From contig SVNO01000003.1 in assembly GCA_015066845.1 (NCBI GenBank), forward strand, positions 1-64,000: a DNA stretch of 64,000 bases, given 5' to 3'. Position 1 is the first letter of the stretch. Each line of letters opens with the position of its first letter. The stretch comes from Ruminococcus sp. Lineage in GTDB: Bacteria > Bacillota > Clostridia > Oscillospirales > Ruminococcaceae. Below, piece after piece: positions 30,102-40,233 of the stretch. The translations under genes and the position numbers were made by a program. Under the pieces are notes generated by a model. It made no database searches. It was not told the origin of the DNA and saw only the letters and a program-made list of their open reading frames with translations.

Positions 30102-30835
30102 GGAACCACACATTTTCCATCATCATCCCCGCCCACAACGAAGAAAACTACATCACCGCCTGTCTGGAATCCATCAAGCTTGCCGAGCAGGAAGTATCCG
30201 GAAACCGCGTGCAGATCATTGTCGCGGCGAATCGCTGCACGGACAAAACCGCTGAAATTGCGAGAAAATTTGGTGCGCAGGTGATCGACAATCAGGATAA
30301 GTGCATCAGCATGATCCGCAATGCCGGTGTCAGAGCCGCAGAGGGCGATATTATTGTAACGATCGACGCAGACAGCCGTATGACAAAAGGCTCTTTGAAA
30401 GAAATCGCAGAAATGCTCGAATCCGGCAAGTATGTTGGCGGCGGCACTCGTTCGAAATTTGAAAGATTGTCCCTCGGCATTCTCTGCTCCGGTGCCTATG
30501 TCGCATTCAATCTCATTCCCATCATGTGGAAGAATAAAGCCGCCCTTTCCGGCGGTATGTTCTGGTGCTATAAGCGCGATTTTGAGAAGATCGGCGGCTT
30601 CGATGAAAGCCTGATCAGTCTGGAGGATATGGATTTTGCCGTAAGACTGAACAAACTCGGCGTGAGCAGGGGACAGAAATACGGCACGCTGAAGAAATCC
30701 TATATCCTCACCTCCAGCCGCAAATTCGATGAATTCGGTGACTGGTACCTGATCAAAAACCGCAAGCTCACCAAACGCATTTTCACAGGAAAGGACAGGG
30801 AAGCGGCGGATGGGTTTTATTATGATGTCAGATAA
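30098..30835 (+). CDS. Family 2 glycosyltransferase
   Basis: FSIIIPAHNEENYITACLESI, IIVTIDADSRM, GGFDESLISLEDMDFAVRL; ATGA overlap with upstream gene. Confidence 0.86.
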   Translation: MRNHTFSIIIPAHNEENYITACLESIKLAEQEVSGNRVQIIVAANRCTDKTAEIARKFGAQVIDNQDKCISMIRNAGVRAAEGDIIVTIDADSRMTKGSLKEIAEMLESGKYVGGGTRSKFERLSLGILCSGAYVAFNLIPIMWKNKAALSGGMFWCYKRDFEKIGGFDESLISLEDMDFAVRLNKLGVSRGQKYGTLKKSYILTSSRKFDEFGDWYLIKNRKLTKRIFTGKDREAADGFYYDVR

Positions 30836-30868
30836 GAAATGCCCCGTACAAGTAAATAGGAGAAAACC

Positions 30869-31552
30869 ATGAATTTTTTTTCGAAAAAAAGCGAATTGCT
30901 CACGCAACTGGAACAGGTACTTCCAAGTGGAATGCAGGTGCCGGCGGAAATCAAAAAGCTGTACCAGTACATCGAAAAAAATGCTCTTTATATTGATGCA
31001 AACGGTTATCGTTACGGAATGTTGTATCCGGAAAATCAGTTGAAAGCCAGCATCACGGACAGCGGCAGAGATGGCGGCACAAAAATCACATTCTATGCAG
31101 GCGGCACAGAAAACCTGAAATACTGGTTCGGCGGCGAGGATAATCCTGAAATTACCAGCAGACTGTGTGTATTTGCACAGAGCGGCGGAGATGGTTCAGA
31201 ATGTGCATTCTGGCTCACGGATGACAATGAACTGAAAATTGTGCATATGGGCTCAGGATGCGGTTCAACGCTCTGCTGTGTTCTTGCAGATAATGCACTT
31301 GATTTTATCAGATTGATTGCAATTGGCTATGATGAAATCTGCTGGGACGAGGATTTTTCCTATCCCCCGAATGAAAGACCCGGGGTGGATGTGTTTGTTA
31401 AACCAAATGCTGAATTTCAGGAATGGGTACAGCAGACTTTTTCTACTGGAATTCCCCGGACAGCACTGGAAATTGTCAAGCATCCTGCAAGTATGGATGA
31501 TGACACATCGGAAGATGCTTTCTTCCAGTGGGTACAAAAACACCTCAGCTGA
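30869..31552 (+). CDS. SMI1/KNR4 (SUKH)-like protein
   Basis: ADNALDFIRLIAIGYDEICWDEDFSYPPNE...FQEWVQQTF resembles SUKH-type immunity proteins; family call tentative. Confidence 0.5.
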   Translation: MNFFSKKSELLTQLEQVLPSGMQVPAEIKKLYQYIEKNALYIDANGYRYGMLYPENQLKASITDSGRDGGTKITFYAGGTENLKYWFGGEDNPEITSRLCVFAQSGGDGSECAFWLTDDNELKIVHMGSGCGSTLCCVLADNALDFIRLIAIGYDEICWDEDFSYPPNERPGVDVFVKPNAEFQEWVQQTFSTGIPRTALEIVKHPASMDDDTSEDAFFQWVQKHLS

Positions 31553-31659
31553 TCGAAAGTTGGAATGCAATCATTATCCCCCGATCAGATCAGCCAGGAG
31601 ATCAAGACATATATTGAGACACTTACAGACCGTTCTTGATGAAATAAGGAGAGAAAACT

Positions 31660-32319
31660 ATGAAAACACCACAGGAACGCAAAGCACTTTCCGAACAGAA
31701 AATCAGGGCTAAAGGCATTGGTGTATTTGAGGGACTGCCCTGTATCGAATCCGCCGATACTGTGACGCTGAAAAGCATGGATGCCATCTGCAAAAGAGCC
31801 ATCACAGCACTGCTTTCCACGCAGATTGCGTGTGATATTTCCGAACAGCAGTACGGCAATGTGAAATTCTTCATTGACCTGATGAAAAAATACGGAGTGT
31901 ACGACGGACTCAATGAAAAAGAAAAGCACCTTGTCAACGGCATGTTTGACCAGCAGGATGTTGTGGATGTTGTCTGGGAATACGAATGCTTCTGGGCACT
32001 TGCATGGGCACTTGGACTTGTGGAGGATATTGCGGATGCAAGCCAGATCTGCGACTGCCAGAAAGCAGTCCATCTGGTTTCGGACTGCGATTGCTTCGAA
32101 GCATTCTGCGGGAACTGCAAACCCCGTGATATCGAAGAAATCCTCGATATGCTGGATCTCTACTATCGTTATCACTGGGCATGTGTCCAGAACATGCACG
32201 TTGACAAAACACTCCCCATCGGTGATCTGAATATGGAGGTCGTGTTTGAACGCCGGAGAGGTCTGGAATGGCTGATCTCGCAGGAAAACGATTGGCATGA
32301 GATCGCGCTGCATACCTGA
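31660..32319 (+). CDS. DUF4272 family protein
   Basis: RKALSEQKIRAKGIGVFEGLPCIESADTVTLKSMDAICKRAITALL...WEYECFWALAWALG. Confidence 0.72.
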   Translation: MKTPQERKALSEQKIRAKGIGVFEGLPCIESADTVTLKSMDAICKRAITALLSTQIACDISEQQYGNVKFFIDLMKKYGVYDGLNEKEKHLVNGMFDQQDVVDVVWEYECFWALAWALGLVEDIADASQICDCQKAVHLVSDCDCFEAFCGNCKPRDIEEILDMLDLYYRYHWACVQNMHVDKTLPIGDLNMEVVFERRRGLEWLISQENDWHEIALHT

Positions 32320-32366
32320 TGAAGAAAAAGGTCGCAGAAGTGCTGCTGTAAATGAAAGGTTATACT

Positions 32367-32789
32367 ATGAAAATTCTGTCCGTAGACTTTGGCGATGCCC
32401 GCACAGGGCTTGCCATCTGCGACAAATCAGAATTCCTCGCATCCCCTGTGTGCGTTGTGCAGGAGCGTCATTTTGAACGCTGTGCCGATGCCGTTGCTGC
32501 AAAGGCAAAGGAATTGGGGGCGGAGCTGATTGTCGTGGGCTACCCGAAAAATATGAATAACACCATCGGCGAACGTGCCGAAAAATGCATGAATTTTGCA
32601 AAGCTTCTGGAGGAGAAAACCGGTTTGGAAACCGTGATGTGGGATGAACGCAGCACCACCGTTTCCGCCCACAACTATCTCAATGTCACCAATACCAGAG
32701 GCAAAAAGCGCAAGGCAGTGGTGGACGCGGTTGCAGCCGTGATTATTCTGGAAAGCTATCTTGCTTATCGGAAGAATTGCGCGCAATAA
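32367..32789 (+). CDS. ruvX: Holliday junction resolvase RuvX (YqgF family)
   Basis: ILSVDFGDARTGLAICD, VVGYPKNMNNTIGERAEKC, WDERSTTVSA. Confidence 0.92.
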   Translation: MKILSVDFGDARTGLAICDKSEFLASPVCVVQERHFERCADAVAAKAKELGAELIVVGYPKNMNNTIGERAEKCMNFAKLLEEKTGLETVMWDERSTTVSAHNYLNVTNTRGKKRKAVVDAVAAVIILESYLAYRKNCAQ

Positions 32790-32812
32790 AAAAGCCGCCA
32801 GATGGCGGCTTG
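32789..32812. terminator. Hairpin between convergent genes
   Basis: AAAAGCCGCCAGATGGCGGCTT. Confidence 0.7.
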
Positions 32813-32816
32813 GAAT

Positions 32817-32990
32817 TCAGTGCATCATCGACGTAATATCATCTACAACGCAGCCGGCAGCATGAAGTGCCTGCTCCGCATGTCGCTTGATGCGGTGCTT
32901 CTTGCGGTCGGATGTTTTCGACAGATAATAACAGGCAGTTCCGGCTGCTGCGCCGAGTGCCATGCCTTTGATAAGTGTACTGATTTTCAT
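32817..32990 (-). CDS. Small YtxH-like protein (57 aa)
   Basis: Not in track. MKISTLIKGMALGAAAGTACYYLSKTSDRKKHRIKRHAEQALHAAGCVVDDITSMMH. Confidence 0.6.
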   Translation of the reverse strand: MKISTLIKGMALGAAAGTACYYLSKTSDRKKHRIKRHAEQALHAAGCVVDDITSMMH

Positions 32991-33080
32991 ATGCTATCCC
33001 TCCTTTTCAGAGATAGTATATGAAATAGTTCTTTCAAAATCAATGGAAAATGCTGATATGAAGCAAAAAGGAGTTTTCCC

Positions 33081-33584
33081 ATGTCATTACATATTGTTCT
33101 CTGTGAGCCGCAGATTCCACAGAATACCGGCAATATCTCCCGAACCTGCGCTGTAACCGGCGCAAAGCTGCATCTGATTCATCCGTTCGGCTTTACCATT
33201 ACCGACAAACAGCTCAAACGTGCAGGACTTGATTATTGGGATAAGCTCGACATTACCGAATACGAAAGTCTTGACCAGTTCATGCAGCTGCATGAACAGG
33301 ATGCCCTCTATTTTTTTACTACAAAGGGAAGAAACCGCCATTGTGATGTGCAGTATCCTGCCAACAAGGATGTCTATCTGATGTTCGGCAGGGAGGACGC
33401 GGGATTGCCGGAACAGCTTTTGTTTGTCCATCCCGACACCTGTGTGCGCATCCCCATGCGCCCGACCTTGAGAAGCCTGAACCTGTCCAATTCCGTTGCC
33501 ATTGCCGCGTATGAAGTACTGCGGCAGTGGGATTTTCCGGAGCTGGAGGCAACGGGCGAGCTGACACAATTTGAATGGGAATAA
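33081..33584 (+). CDS. trmL: tRNA (cytidine(34)-2'-O)-methyltransferase TrmL (SPOUT)
   Basis: HIVLCEPQIPQNTGNISRTCAVTGAKLHLI, LMFGREDAGLPE, RIPMRPTLRSLNLSNSVAIAAYE. Confidence 0.93.
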   Translation: MSLHIVLCEPQIPQNTGNISRTCAVTGAKLHLIHPFGFTITDKQLKRAGLDYWDKLDITEYESLDQFMQLHEQDALYFFTTKGRNRHCDVQYPANKDVYLMFGREDAGLPEQLLFVHPDTCVRIPMRPTLRSLNLSNSVAIAAYEVLRQWDFPELEATGELTQFEWE

Positions 33585-33604
33585 TCCCCGAAAAGGAGAA
33601 AATT

Positions 33605-34471
33605 ATGGAAAAAATCAAATTGATAACCGACTCGACCAGTGATATTCCGCTGCCAGTGGCTGAAGCACTGGGCATTGACGTGATGAGCATTATGCTCAGC
33701 GTGAACGGCGGCTCTTATGCGGAGCAGCGTGATTTGTCCACTGATGAATTCTATGAATTGCTCATTCAGTCCGATGAACTGCCGACAACTTCCCAGATTA
33801 CGGCATTTGCCTACGAGGAAAAATTCAAGGAATACCTCGATGCAGGCTATACCGATGTCATCTGTGTGACGATCAACAGCAAAGGCTCTGCCACCTACCA
33901 GAATGCATTGATGGCAAGAAATACCATTTATGAGAATTATCCCATGGCAGTTGAGCAGATGCGCATTCATGTGCTTGACTCGAAGTGCTACACTGCCGTG
34001 TATGGCTTTGCAGTGCAGCAGGCAGCCCATATGGCTGCAAGGGGTATCAGTGTTGACGAAATTCTGGGATTTCTGACGGACTGGTTTGAAAAGGCAGTCG
34101 TGTACGTCATCCCCTCCACGCTGAAATATGCCAAGAAATCCGGACGAGTTTCCGCAGCCGCTGCATTTGCAGGTGACCTGCTGGGACTTAAGCCTGTGAT
34201 TCGTTTTGCAGACGGTGATAATATCGTGATTGAGAAAATCCGCGGTGAAAAGAAAATTGTACCTACACTTGTGGAAAAGGCAGAGCAGATGCCCAAGGGT
34301 GCTCCCTATCTTGTGCTGCGCGGCATGAACAGCGAGCTGCCAGAGGAGCTTGCACAGGCATTGACAGAAAAACTTGGCTATCCGCCGGAGGATATTGTGA
34401 AAATCGGCGCGGCTGTGTCCATTAACATCGGACCGGAAATTACCGCGATCCTCATGCTGGAAGACCGTTAA
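33605..34471 (+). CDS. DegV family (fatty-acid binding) protein
   Basis: KLITDSTSDIPLPVAEALGIDVM, TSQITAFAYEEKF, GPEITAILML. Confidence 0.92.
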   Translation: MEKIKLITDSTSDIPLPVAEALGIDVMSIMLSVNGGSYAEQRDLSTDEFYELLIQSDELPTTSQITAFAYEEKFKEYLDAGYTDVICVTINSKGSATYQNALMARNTIYENYPMAVEQMRIHVLDSKCYTAVYGFAVQQAAHMAARGISVDEILGFLTDWFEKAVVYVIPSTLKYAKKSGRVSAAAAFAGDLLGLKPVIRFADGDNIVIEKIRGEKKIVPTLVEKAEQMPKGAPYLVLRGMNSELPEELAQALTEKLGYPPEDIVKIGAAVSINIGPEITAILMLEDR

Positions 34472-34476
34472 GCTCC

Positions 34477-35697
34477 ATGGAATACCAGCTCATCATCATT
34501 GGCGGCGGCGCATCCGGACTTGCCGCGGCACTGACAGCGGCATCCTACGGCATGGAGCGCGTTGCCGTACTGGAACGCCAGCCCCGCGTAGGGAAAAAAA
34601 TCCTTGCCACGGGAAATGGCAGGTGCAATCTCAGCCATATGCCCATTGCGCCGGAGGATTTTTCGGGAAGTGTTCCGGTTGCAGACATTCTCGCAGAATT
34701 CGGCGATGCTTCACTGTTTTTTGAATCCCTTGGTCTTTGCTGCCGCACGGATGCACAGGGGAGAGTCTACCCGTACAGCATGACTGCCGGCGCGGTGCTC
34801 GATGCACTGCGCAGTGCATGTGAACGCTGTGGCGTGGAGGAGCACTGCAATACCTGCGTGACCTCCCTCACCCCTTGTGGTTCGCGTTGGCGCGTTGGCA
34901 CGGAGCAGGGAGAATTCCTCGCAGATGCGGTCATTTTCGCCGCCGGAGGCTATGCTGCACCGCAGCTTGGCACGGACGGCAGCGCGTGGGAGCTTCTGCG
35001 CAAACTCAGCATCCCCCTTGCTGCGCCCAAGCCCATTCTCTGTCCCATCCGTTCGGATGCCGACTGCCTGCGCCCGTTGAAGGGACTGCGCGCTCGTGCA
35101 GAAGTGACGCTGTATGACCGTAATCACGCGGTTTCTACCACACAGGGGGAAGTCCAGTTCACAGAAACAGCCCTCTCCGGCATTTGTTTGTTCGATTTGT
35201 CAGGGCTTGTGGATGTGTCGCGCTGCGGGGATTTCCGGATTGCCCTCAACCTCTGTCCGGAACGCAGTGAGGGAGAAATCACTGCCATGCTCTACGCATT
35301 TCAGGCGGTTCGTTTCGGGGCAGACTGTGAAGCAATGCTCTCCGGCATTGTGCAAAAGCCCCTTGCACGGCGTATCCTCAAGGAATGCGGCATTCGTGCA
35401 GCTACGCCATGCGACCAGCTTGACGGCAAAAAAATTGCCGCAATTTCGCAGAAACTTCATTGCCTGCAATTCCCCGTCACCGGACTTGCCGACTGGAAAC
35501 AGGCGCAAGCCACTGCCGGCGGTGTGATGGGCAGTGCGTTGGATGCGCATTTGCAGGTCAAGGTGCACCCGAACCTCTATATTACCGGAGAAGCTGCCGA
35601 TGTGCATAGCATCTGCGGCGGTTATCACCTGCACTGGAGCTGGGCAAGCGGTGTGTGGGCAGCAAAGCATATCGCAGAAAGGAGCTTGTGCCCATGA
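34477..35697 (+). CDS. HI0933/BaiN-family flavoprotein
   Basis: IIIGGGASGLAAALTAA, RVGKKILATGNGRCNLSH, CGGYHLHWSWASGVWAA. Confidence 0.9.
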   Translation: MEYQLIIIGGGASGLAAALTAASYGMERVAVLERQPRVGKKILATGNGRCNLSHMPIAPEDFSGSVPVADILAEFGDASLFFESLGLCCRTDAQGRVYPYSMTAGAVLDALRSACERCGVEEHCNTCVTSLTPCGSRWRVGTEQGEFLADAVIFAAGGYAAPQLGTDGSAWELLRKLSIPLAAPKPILCPIRSDADCLRPLKGLRARAEVTLYDRNHAVSTTQGEVQFTETALSGICLFDLSGLVDVSRCGDFRIALNLCPERSEGEITAMLYAFQAVRFGADCEAMLSGIVQKPLARRILKECGIRAATPCDQLDGKKIAAISQKLHCLQFPVTGLADWKQAQATAGGVMGSALDAHLQVKVHPNLYITGEAADVHSICGGYHLHWSWASGVWAAKHIAERSLCP

Positions 35698-37307
35698 TTC
35701 GTCTACAGAATATCCGGATGCCGCTGGATTATACCGAACGGGATTTGTACCATGCAGCGGCAAAAAAACTGCGCATTTCAGCCGAATCCATCCAAAAGCT
35801 CCAAGTACGCCGCCGTTCTGTGGATGCCCGTAAGCGCGGCACAGTGTCGTTTCTCTTCTCTCTGGATGTGCAAACACCGCAGGAATCCCGACTGCTTCAG
35901 CAATTCTCCAAGGATAATGACATTTTCCCCGTCACCGATATTCCCTACACAGTCGCACCCCATTCCATGCAGACGCGCCCTGTTGTGGTCGGTTTCGGGC
36001 CTGCCGGAATGTTCGCTGCCTATGTACTGGCATTGGCAGGTACGCGCCCGATAGTCCTCGAACGCGGCTGCGCGGTTGAGAAACGCATGGAAAAAGTGCG
36101 GAAATTCAGGGAAAATGCCATCCTTGACACAGAATGCAACATCCAGTTCGGAGAGGGCGGCGCAGGTACTTTTTCCGATGGCAAGCTCCATACGGGCATC
36201 AAGGATGTCCGCATCCGCTTTGTACTGGAAACTTTTGCCAAATGCGGTGCACCTGAGGAAATTCTCTGGCAGGCGAAGCCCCACATCGGCACGGATAAGC
36301 TGATGGAAACTGTGCGGAATCTGCGCAATAAGATTCTTTCCCTCGGCGGTGAGGTGCATTTTTCCGCAAAGCTCACTGGCTTTACCCAAACGGACGGGGC
36401 ACTGACGGCTGTGCAGTATGTGCAGGATGGCAGGGAATACGAAATTCCCACAAACCACGCCATTTTTGCTCTCGGTCACAGCGCGCGCGACACCATGGAA
36501 TACCTCTGTGAACGTGGATTGCCGCTGGCGCAGAAGCCCTTTGCCATGGGTGTGCGCGTGGAGCATCTCCAAGCGGACATGAACCGTGCGCTCTACGGCG
36601 CAGCTGCACAGCATCATGCATTGGGGGCAGCGGATTATAAGCTCGCAGTGCACCTGCCCAACGGCAGAAGTCTGTACACGTTCTGTATGTGTCCCGGCGG
36701 CGAAGTGGTGGCGGCGGCATCGGAGGAGGGAATGCTTGCTGTCAACGGCATGAGCCATTTTGCAAGAGCCGGAACCAATGCCAATTCCGCGCTCCTCGTG
36801 GGACTGACACCGGAGGATTTCGGCAGCGAGCATCCGCTTGCCGGTATGCAGTTGCAGAGAAAGCTTGAAAAAGCGGCATTTCTTGCAGGCGGCGGAAACT
36901 ATGCTGCACCCGTTGTCCGTGTGGGGGATTTTCTTGCCCACCGTGAATCCGACCGGTTCGGCAAGGTCATGCCCACCTATATTCCGTCCACCACCTTTGC
37001 ATCCCCCGACCGCTATCTTCCCGATTTTATGTGCGAAACACTGCGCCTTGGCATTGCAGCAATGGACAAGAAGCTCCACGGTTTTGCACATCCGGACGCA
37101 ATTCTGACAGGCGTGGAATCGAGAAGCTCCTCGCCTGTGCGAATCCTTCGCGATGAAAATTATCGGAGTATCGCAGTAAAAGGACTCTACCCCTGCGGTG
37201 AGGGCGCAGGATATGCAGGCGGCATCACCTCTGCCGCTGTGGATGGAATCCGCTGTGCGGAGGCTGTACTCAAAGAAACAGGAGGAACAAATTCATGCAA
37301 AACCTGA
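35694..37307 (+). CDS. FAD-dependent oxidoreductase
   Basis: PVVVGFGPAGMFAAYVLALAGTRPIVLERG, GEGGAGTFSDGKLHTGIKD, GLYPCGEGAGYAGGITSAAVDGI. Confidence 0.88.
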   Translation: MIRLQNIRMPLDYTERDLYHAAAKKLRISAESIQKLQVRRRSVDARKRGTVSFLFSLDVQTPQESRLLQQFSKDNDIFPVTDIPYTVAPHSMQTRPVVVGFGPAGMFAAYVLALAGTRPIVLERGCAVEKRMEKVRKFRENAILDTECNIQFGEGGAGTFSDGKLHTGIKDVRIRFVLETFAKCGAPEEILWQAKPHIGTDKLMETVRNLRNKILSLGGEVHFSAKLTGFTQTDGALTAVQYVQDGREYEIPTNHAIFALGHSARDTMEYLCERGLPLAQKPFAMGVRVEHLQADMNRALYGAAAQHHALGAADYKLAVHLPNGRSLYTFCMCPGGEVVAAASEEGMLAVNGMSHFARAGTNANSALLVGLTPEDFGSEHPLAGMQLQRKLEKAAFLAGGGNYAAPVVRVGDFLAHRESDRFGKVMPTYIPSTTFASPDRYLPDFMCETLRLGIAAMDKKLHGFAHPDAILTGVESRSSSPVRILRDENYRSIAVKGLYPCGEGAGYAGGITSAAVDGIRCAEAVLKETGGTNSCKT

Positions 37308-38152
37308 CAGATATTGGCTATGTCAAGAGCCTGTTGGAACGTCATGGCTTTCATTTTTCCAAGGCACTCGGACAGAATTTTCTCATCAACCCCAGCGTTT
37401 GTCCGCGGATTGCAGAGCTTGGCAATGCCGCACAGGGTTTCGGCGTACTGGAAATCGGTACGGGCGTGGGAACGCTCACTGCGGAGCTTGCAAAACGTGC
37501 GGAAAAGGTGAGAGCCGTGGAACTGGACGACCGCCTGTTCCCGATTTTAGACGAAACATTGGCTGAATTTGACAATGTAAAAGTCATTCACGGGGATGCG
37601 ATGAAATACGACCTTGCCGCGCTCATTGCCGAAGAATTTCAGGGCTTGCGCGTGGCAGTCTGCGCGAATCTCCCATACTATATCACATCCCCCCTCATTA
37701 TGCGCCTGCTGGAGGAAAAGCTGCCCATCGAAACCATTACCGTCATGGTGCAGAAAGAAGCCGCACAGCGACTCTGCGCCCCCATCGGCAGCCGTGAGGC
37801 AGGTGCAGTGTCCGTGGCAGTTGCGTTTTACGGCACGGCGAAAACCCTGTTTCAGGTGTCACGCGGCAGTTTCATGCCTGCGCCGAATGTGGATTCCGCG
37901 GTTATTCAGATTACCCTGCACAAGGAAAAGCCATGGCAGGTAGTGGATGAAGCACTCTTTTTCCGCATGGTCAAGGTTGGCTTTTCACAGCGCAGAAAGC
38001 AGCTCTCCGGTGTGCTTGCCGGTGGTCTGGGCATTCCGAAAGCGCGGATTCAGGAACTTTTTGCACAAGCCGGCATTCCAGTGACCGCCCGTATTGAGTC
38101 GCTGACCATGCAGGAACTTGTCACGCTCTCAAATGTGCTTGTCAATGCGTGA
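37295..38152 (+). CDS. rsmA: 16S rRNA (adenine(1518)-N(6)/adenine(1519)-N(6))-dimethyltransferase
   Basis: LGQNFLINPSVCPRI, VLEIGTGVGTLTAEL, ANLPYYITSPLIM. Confidence 0.95.
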   Translation: MQNLTDIGYVKSLLERHGFHFSKALGQNFLINPSVCPRIAELGNAAQGFGVLEIGTGVGTLTAELAKRAEKVRAVELDDRLFPILDETLAEFDNVKVIHGDAMKYDLAALIAEEFQGLRVAVCANLPYYITSPLIMRLLEEKLPIETITVMVQKEAAQRLCAPIGSREAGAVSVAVAFYGTAKTLFQVSRGSFMPAPNVDSAVIQITLHKEKPWQVVDEALFFRMVKVGFSQRRKQLSGVLAGGLGIPKARIQELFAQAGIPVTARIESLTMQELVTLSNVLVNA

Positions 38153-38160
38153 GGTGAAGT

Positions 38161-38862
38161 ATGCGGATTGCGATTTGTGATGATTTACCCGAATGCCTCC
38201 AGCAGGCAGTGCAAGCCATCAGGGAATGCACACAGAGTCTTGATATACTGATTGATACCTTTGCATCCTCGAACGAGTGCTTGCAGGCATTCCGGAAGCA
38301 TCCCTATGACCTGATGTTTCTCGACATTGAGATGCCGGAGCTTGATGGCATCTCCCTCGCGCGGAAGCTGCGCGAATGCAGTCAGGATGTCCCCGTTGTC
38401 TTTCTGACCACCCATATCGAATACGCCCTCGACGGCTACGAAGTCAATGCACTGCGCTATCTGACCAAGCCCATCCGTCCGGAAAAGCTCAGCGAGGTGC
38501 TTGTGTACGTCCAGCGGCAGCTGGAGAATCAGCGCACACTCTGGCTGAAACTCCAGACGGGGGAAGTCTGTGTTCCGGTGCCGGACATTCTGTGCATGGA
38601 GGCGCAGAACCAGAATATTATGATATATACCGCACAGCAGTCCTACTCTGTGCGCTACAACCTCGGCGACTATGAAAATGAACTTGCAAAGGACGGCTTT
38701 TTCCGCATCCACAGGGGCTATCTGGTATCCCTGCGCCATGTGAAAAGTCTGGGCAAGCATGATTTGACGCTCGACAACGACATTGTTCTTCCCGTGAGCC
38801 GGACAAAAGAAAAAGCACTGAAAGACGCGCTTTTCCAGTATATCCGAGAGGAGGCACTCTGA
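38161..38862 (+). CDS. LytTR-family response regulator (AgrA-like)
   Basis: REC (MIRIAICDD-like start, MFLDIEMPELDGISLA) plus LytTR (FFRIHRGYLVSLRHVKSLGKHDLTLDNDIVLPVSRTKEKAL). Confidence 0.92.
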   Translation: MRIAICDDLPECLQQAVQAIRECTQSLDILIDTFASSNECLQAFRKHPYDLMFLDIEMPELDGISLARKLRECSQDVPVVFLTTHIEYALDGYEVNALRYLTKPIRPEKLSEVLVYVQRQLENQRTLWLKLQTGEVCVPVPDILCMEAQNQNIMIYTAQQSYSVRYNLGDYENELAKDGFFRIHRGYLVSLRHVKSLGKHDLTLDNDIVLPVSRTKEKALKDALFQYIREEAL

Positions 38863-40196
38863 TGGAGCTGGCAATTGAAATTTTACAGTATGTGGTTTAC
38901 CCATTTGCGACGTTTTACATGTTTGCTGCAACCCTCCTTTTTCTCATTTGCTTTTGCGATTCGGGGTTTTTCTGGAGCAGGAAAAAAACGATCCTGCTTA
39001 TTGCATTTACCTTTGTTGATATTTTCATACAGGAGCTTACTAACGAAAATTATTTTGTAGTTCTTATCATACAGCTTCTTTACATCGTTATCATTGTTTA
39101 TGACTGCAAGGAAAAACACATCCGCAGATTCCTGCTGTTTTTCTTTGCTCATACTATTAATGCCAATATCATCAGTACAGTTGCAATCATCGGAATGTAT
39201 TGTCTGCTTCCTGAGAGTAACGTAGAAAACATGTTATTTACCGATGGTGAGAATCTGTTTGTGACGGTTATCGTTACGCTTACCTGTGCTTTCATTTACC
39301 ATTACTTATACCATCGACTCTACCGCAAGCGTATTTTTATTCCGTGTACCAAACGCGAGTGGTTGTTTATGTTCGGTTATCTCCTATTCATTACTGCGCT
39401 GCTCATTCTGATATTGCTTTCCGAAAGGAATGGTGCTGCCACATTTGTTGTGATGGCCTTTTCTGTCATGCTCCTGACGATCATCATTCCGCTATTTGTT
39501 TTCTATAACAAAATCCACAATTATTACCGTGAACGTGTCGAGTTTCAGGAAACCTATCTGCAAGCCGAGCTTGCACATTTTCAGCAGTACAAACGCGCAC
39601 AGGAGGAAACAAGGCGGTTTCGTCACGACATCCGCAACAACCTGCTGTGCCTCAATGAAATGCTGCATGACGGCAGAACGGACGAAGCCACGAACTATTT
39701 GCAGGAGCTTCTGGAGGGTGTGCAGAGTCTTTCTTCGCGCTATGTCAGCGGCGATGAAGTACTCGACTGCATTCTCTCCGCTAAGACCGGTGAGATGCAG
39801 CAAAAGCAGATCGCCTTCCATCTCAACGGCGTACTGGCTGGCGGTTTGCCGTGGAAACCGATTGACATCTGCAATGTCTTTGCAAACGCGCTGGACAATG
39901 CCATTGAAGCCTGCGACAAGCTGGAGGATGAAAAGTGCACCATTACCATGACGCTCAAAGCAACGCCGCAGTACTGGTTTGTCCGCATTGAAAACCCCGT
40001 TGCACAGGATGTGGATGTCAGCCAGATTTTTCAGGAAAGAGGCGGTTATACGTCAAAACCCAATGCCGCACAGCACGGACTGGGCACTTACAACATCAAG
40101 CGTACCGTGGAATCCTATGACGGTATCGTCAAGGCTGAATGCAAAGACCAATGGTTTGCACTGGAATTGATGATTGACAAGAGCTGTACTGCATAA
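38862..40196 (+). CDS. GHKL sensor histidine kinase (AgrC-like)
   Basis: Multiple TMs, RRFRHDIRNNLLCLNEML, NALDNAIEACDKLED, HGLGTYNIKRTVESYDG. Confidence 0.9.
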   Translation: MELAIEILQYVVYPFATFYMFAATLLFLICFCDSGFFWSRKKTILLIAFTFVDIFIQELTNENYFVVLIIQLLYIVIIVYDCKEKHIRRFLLFFFAHTINANIISTVAIIGMYCLLPESNVENMLFTDGENLFVTVIVTLTCAFIYHYLYHRLYRKRIFIPCTKREWLFMFGYLLFITALLILILLSERNGAATFVVMAFSVMLLTIIIPLFVFYNKIHNYYRERVEFQETYLQAELAHFQQYKRAQEETRRFRHDIRNNLLCLNEMLHDGRTDEATNYLQELLEGVQSLSSRYVSGDEVLDCILSAKTGEMQQKQIAFHLNGVLAGGLPWKPIDICNVFANALDNAIEACDKLEDEKCTITMTLKATPQYWFVRIENPVAQDVDVSQIFQERGGYTSKPNAAQHGLGTYNIKRTVESYDGIVKAECKDQWFALELMIDKSCTA

Positions 40197-40201
40197 AGCA
40201 G

Positions 40202-40230
40202 TTTCCCCTCCCGCTGGGAGGGGATTTTTG
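40202..40230 (+). terminator. Rho-independent terminator
   Basis: CCCCTCCCGCTGGGAGGGGATTTTT. Confidence 0.8.
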
Positions 40231-40233
40231 CAG

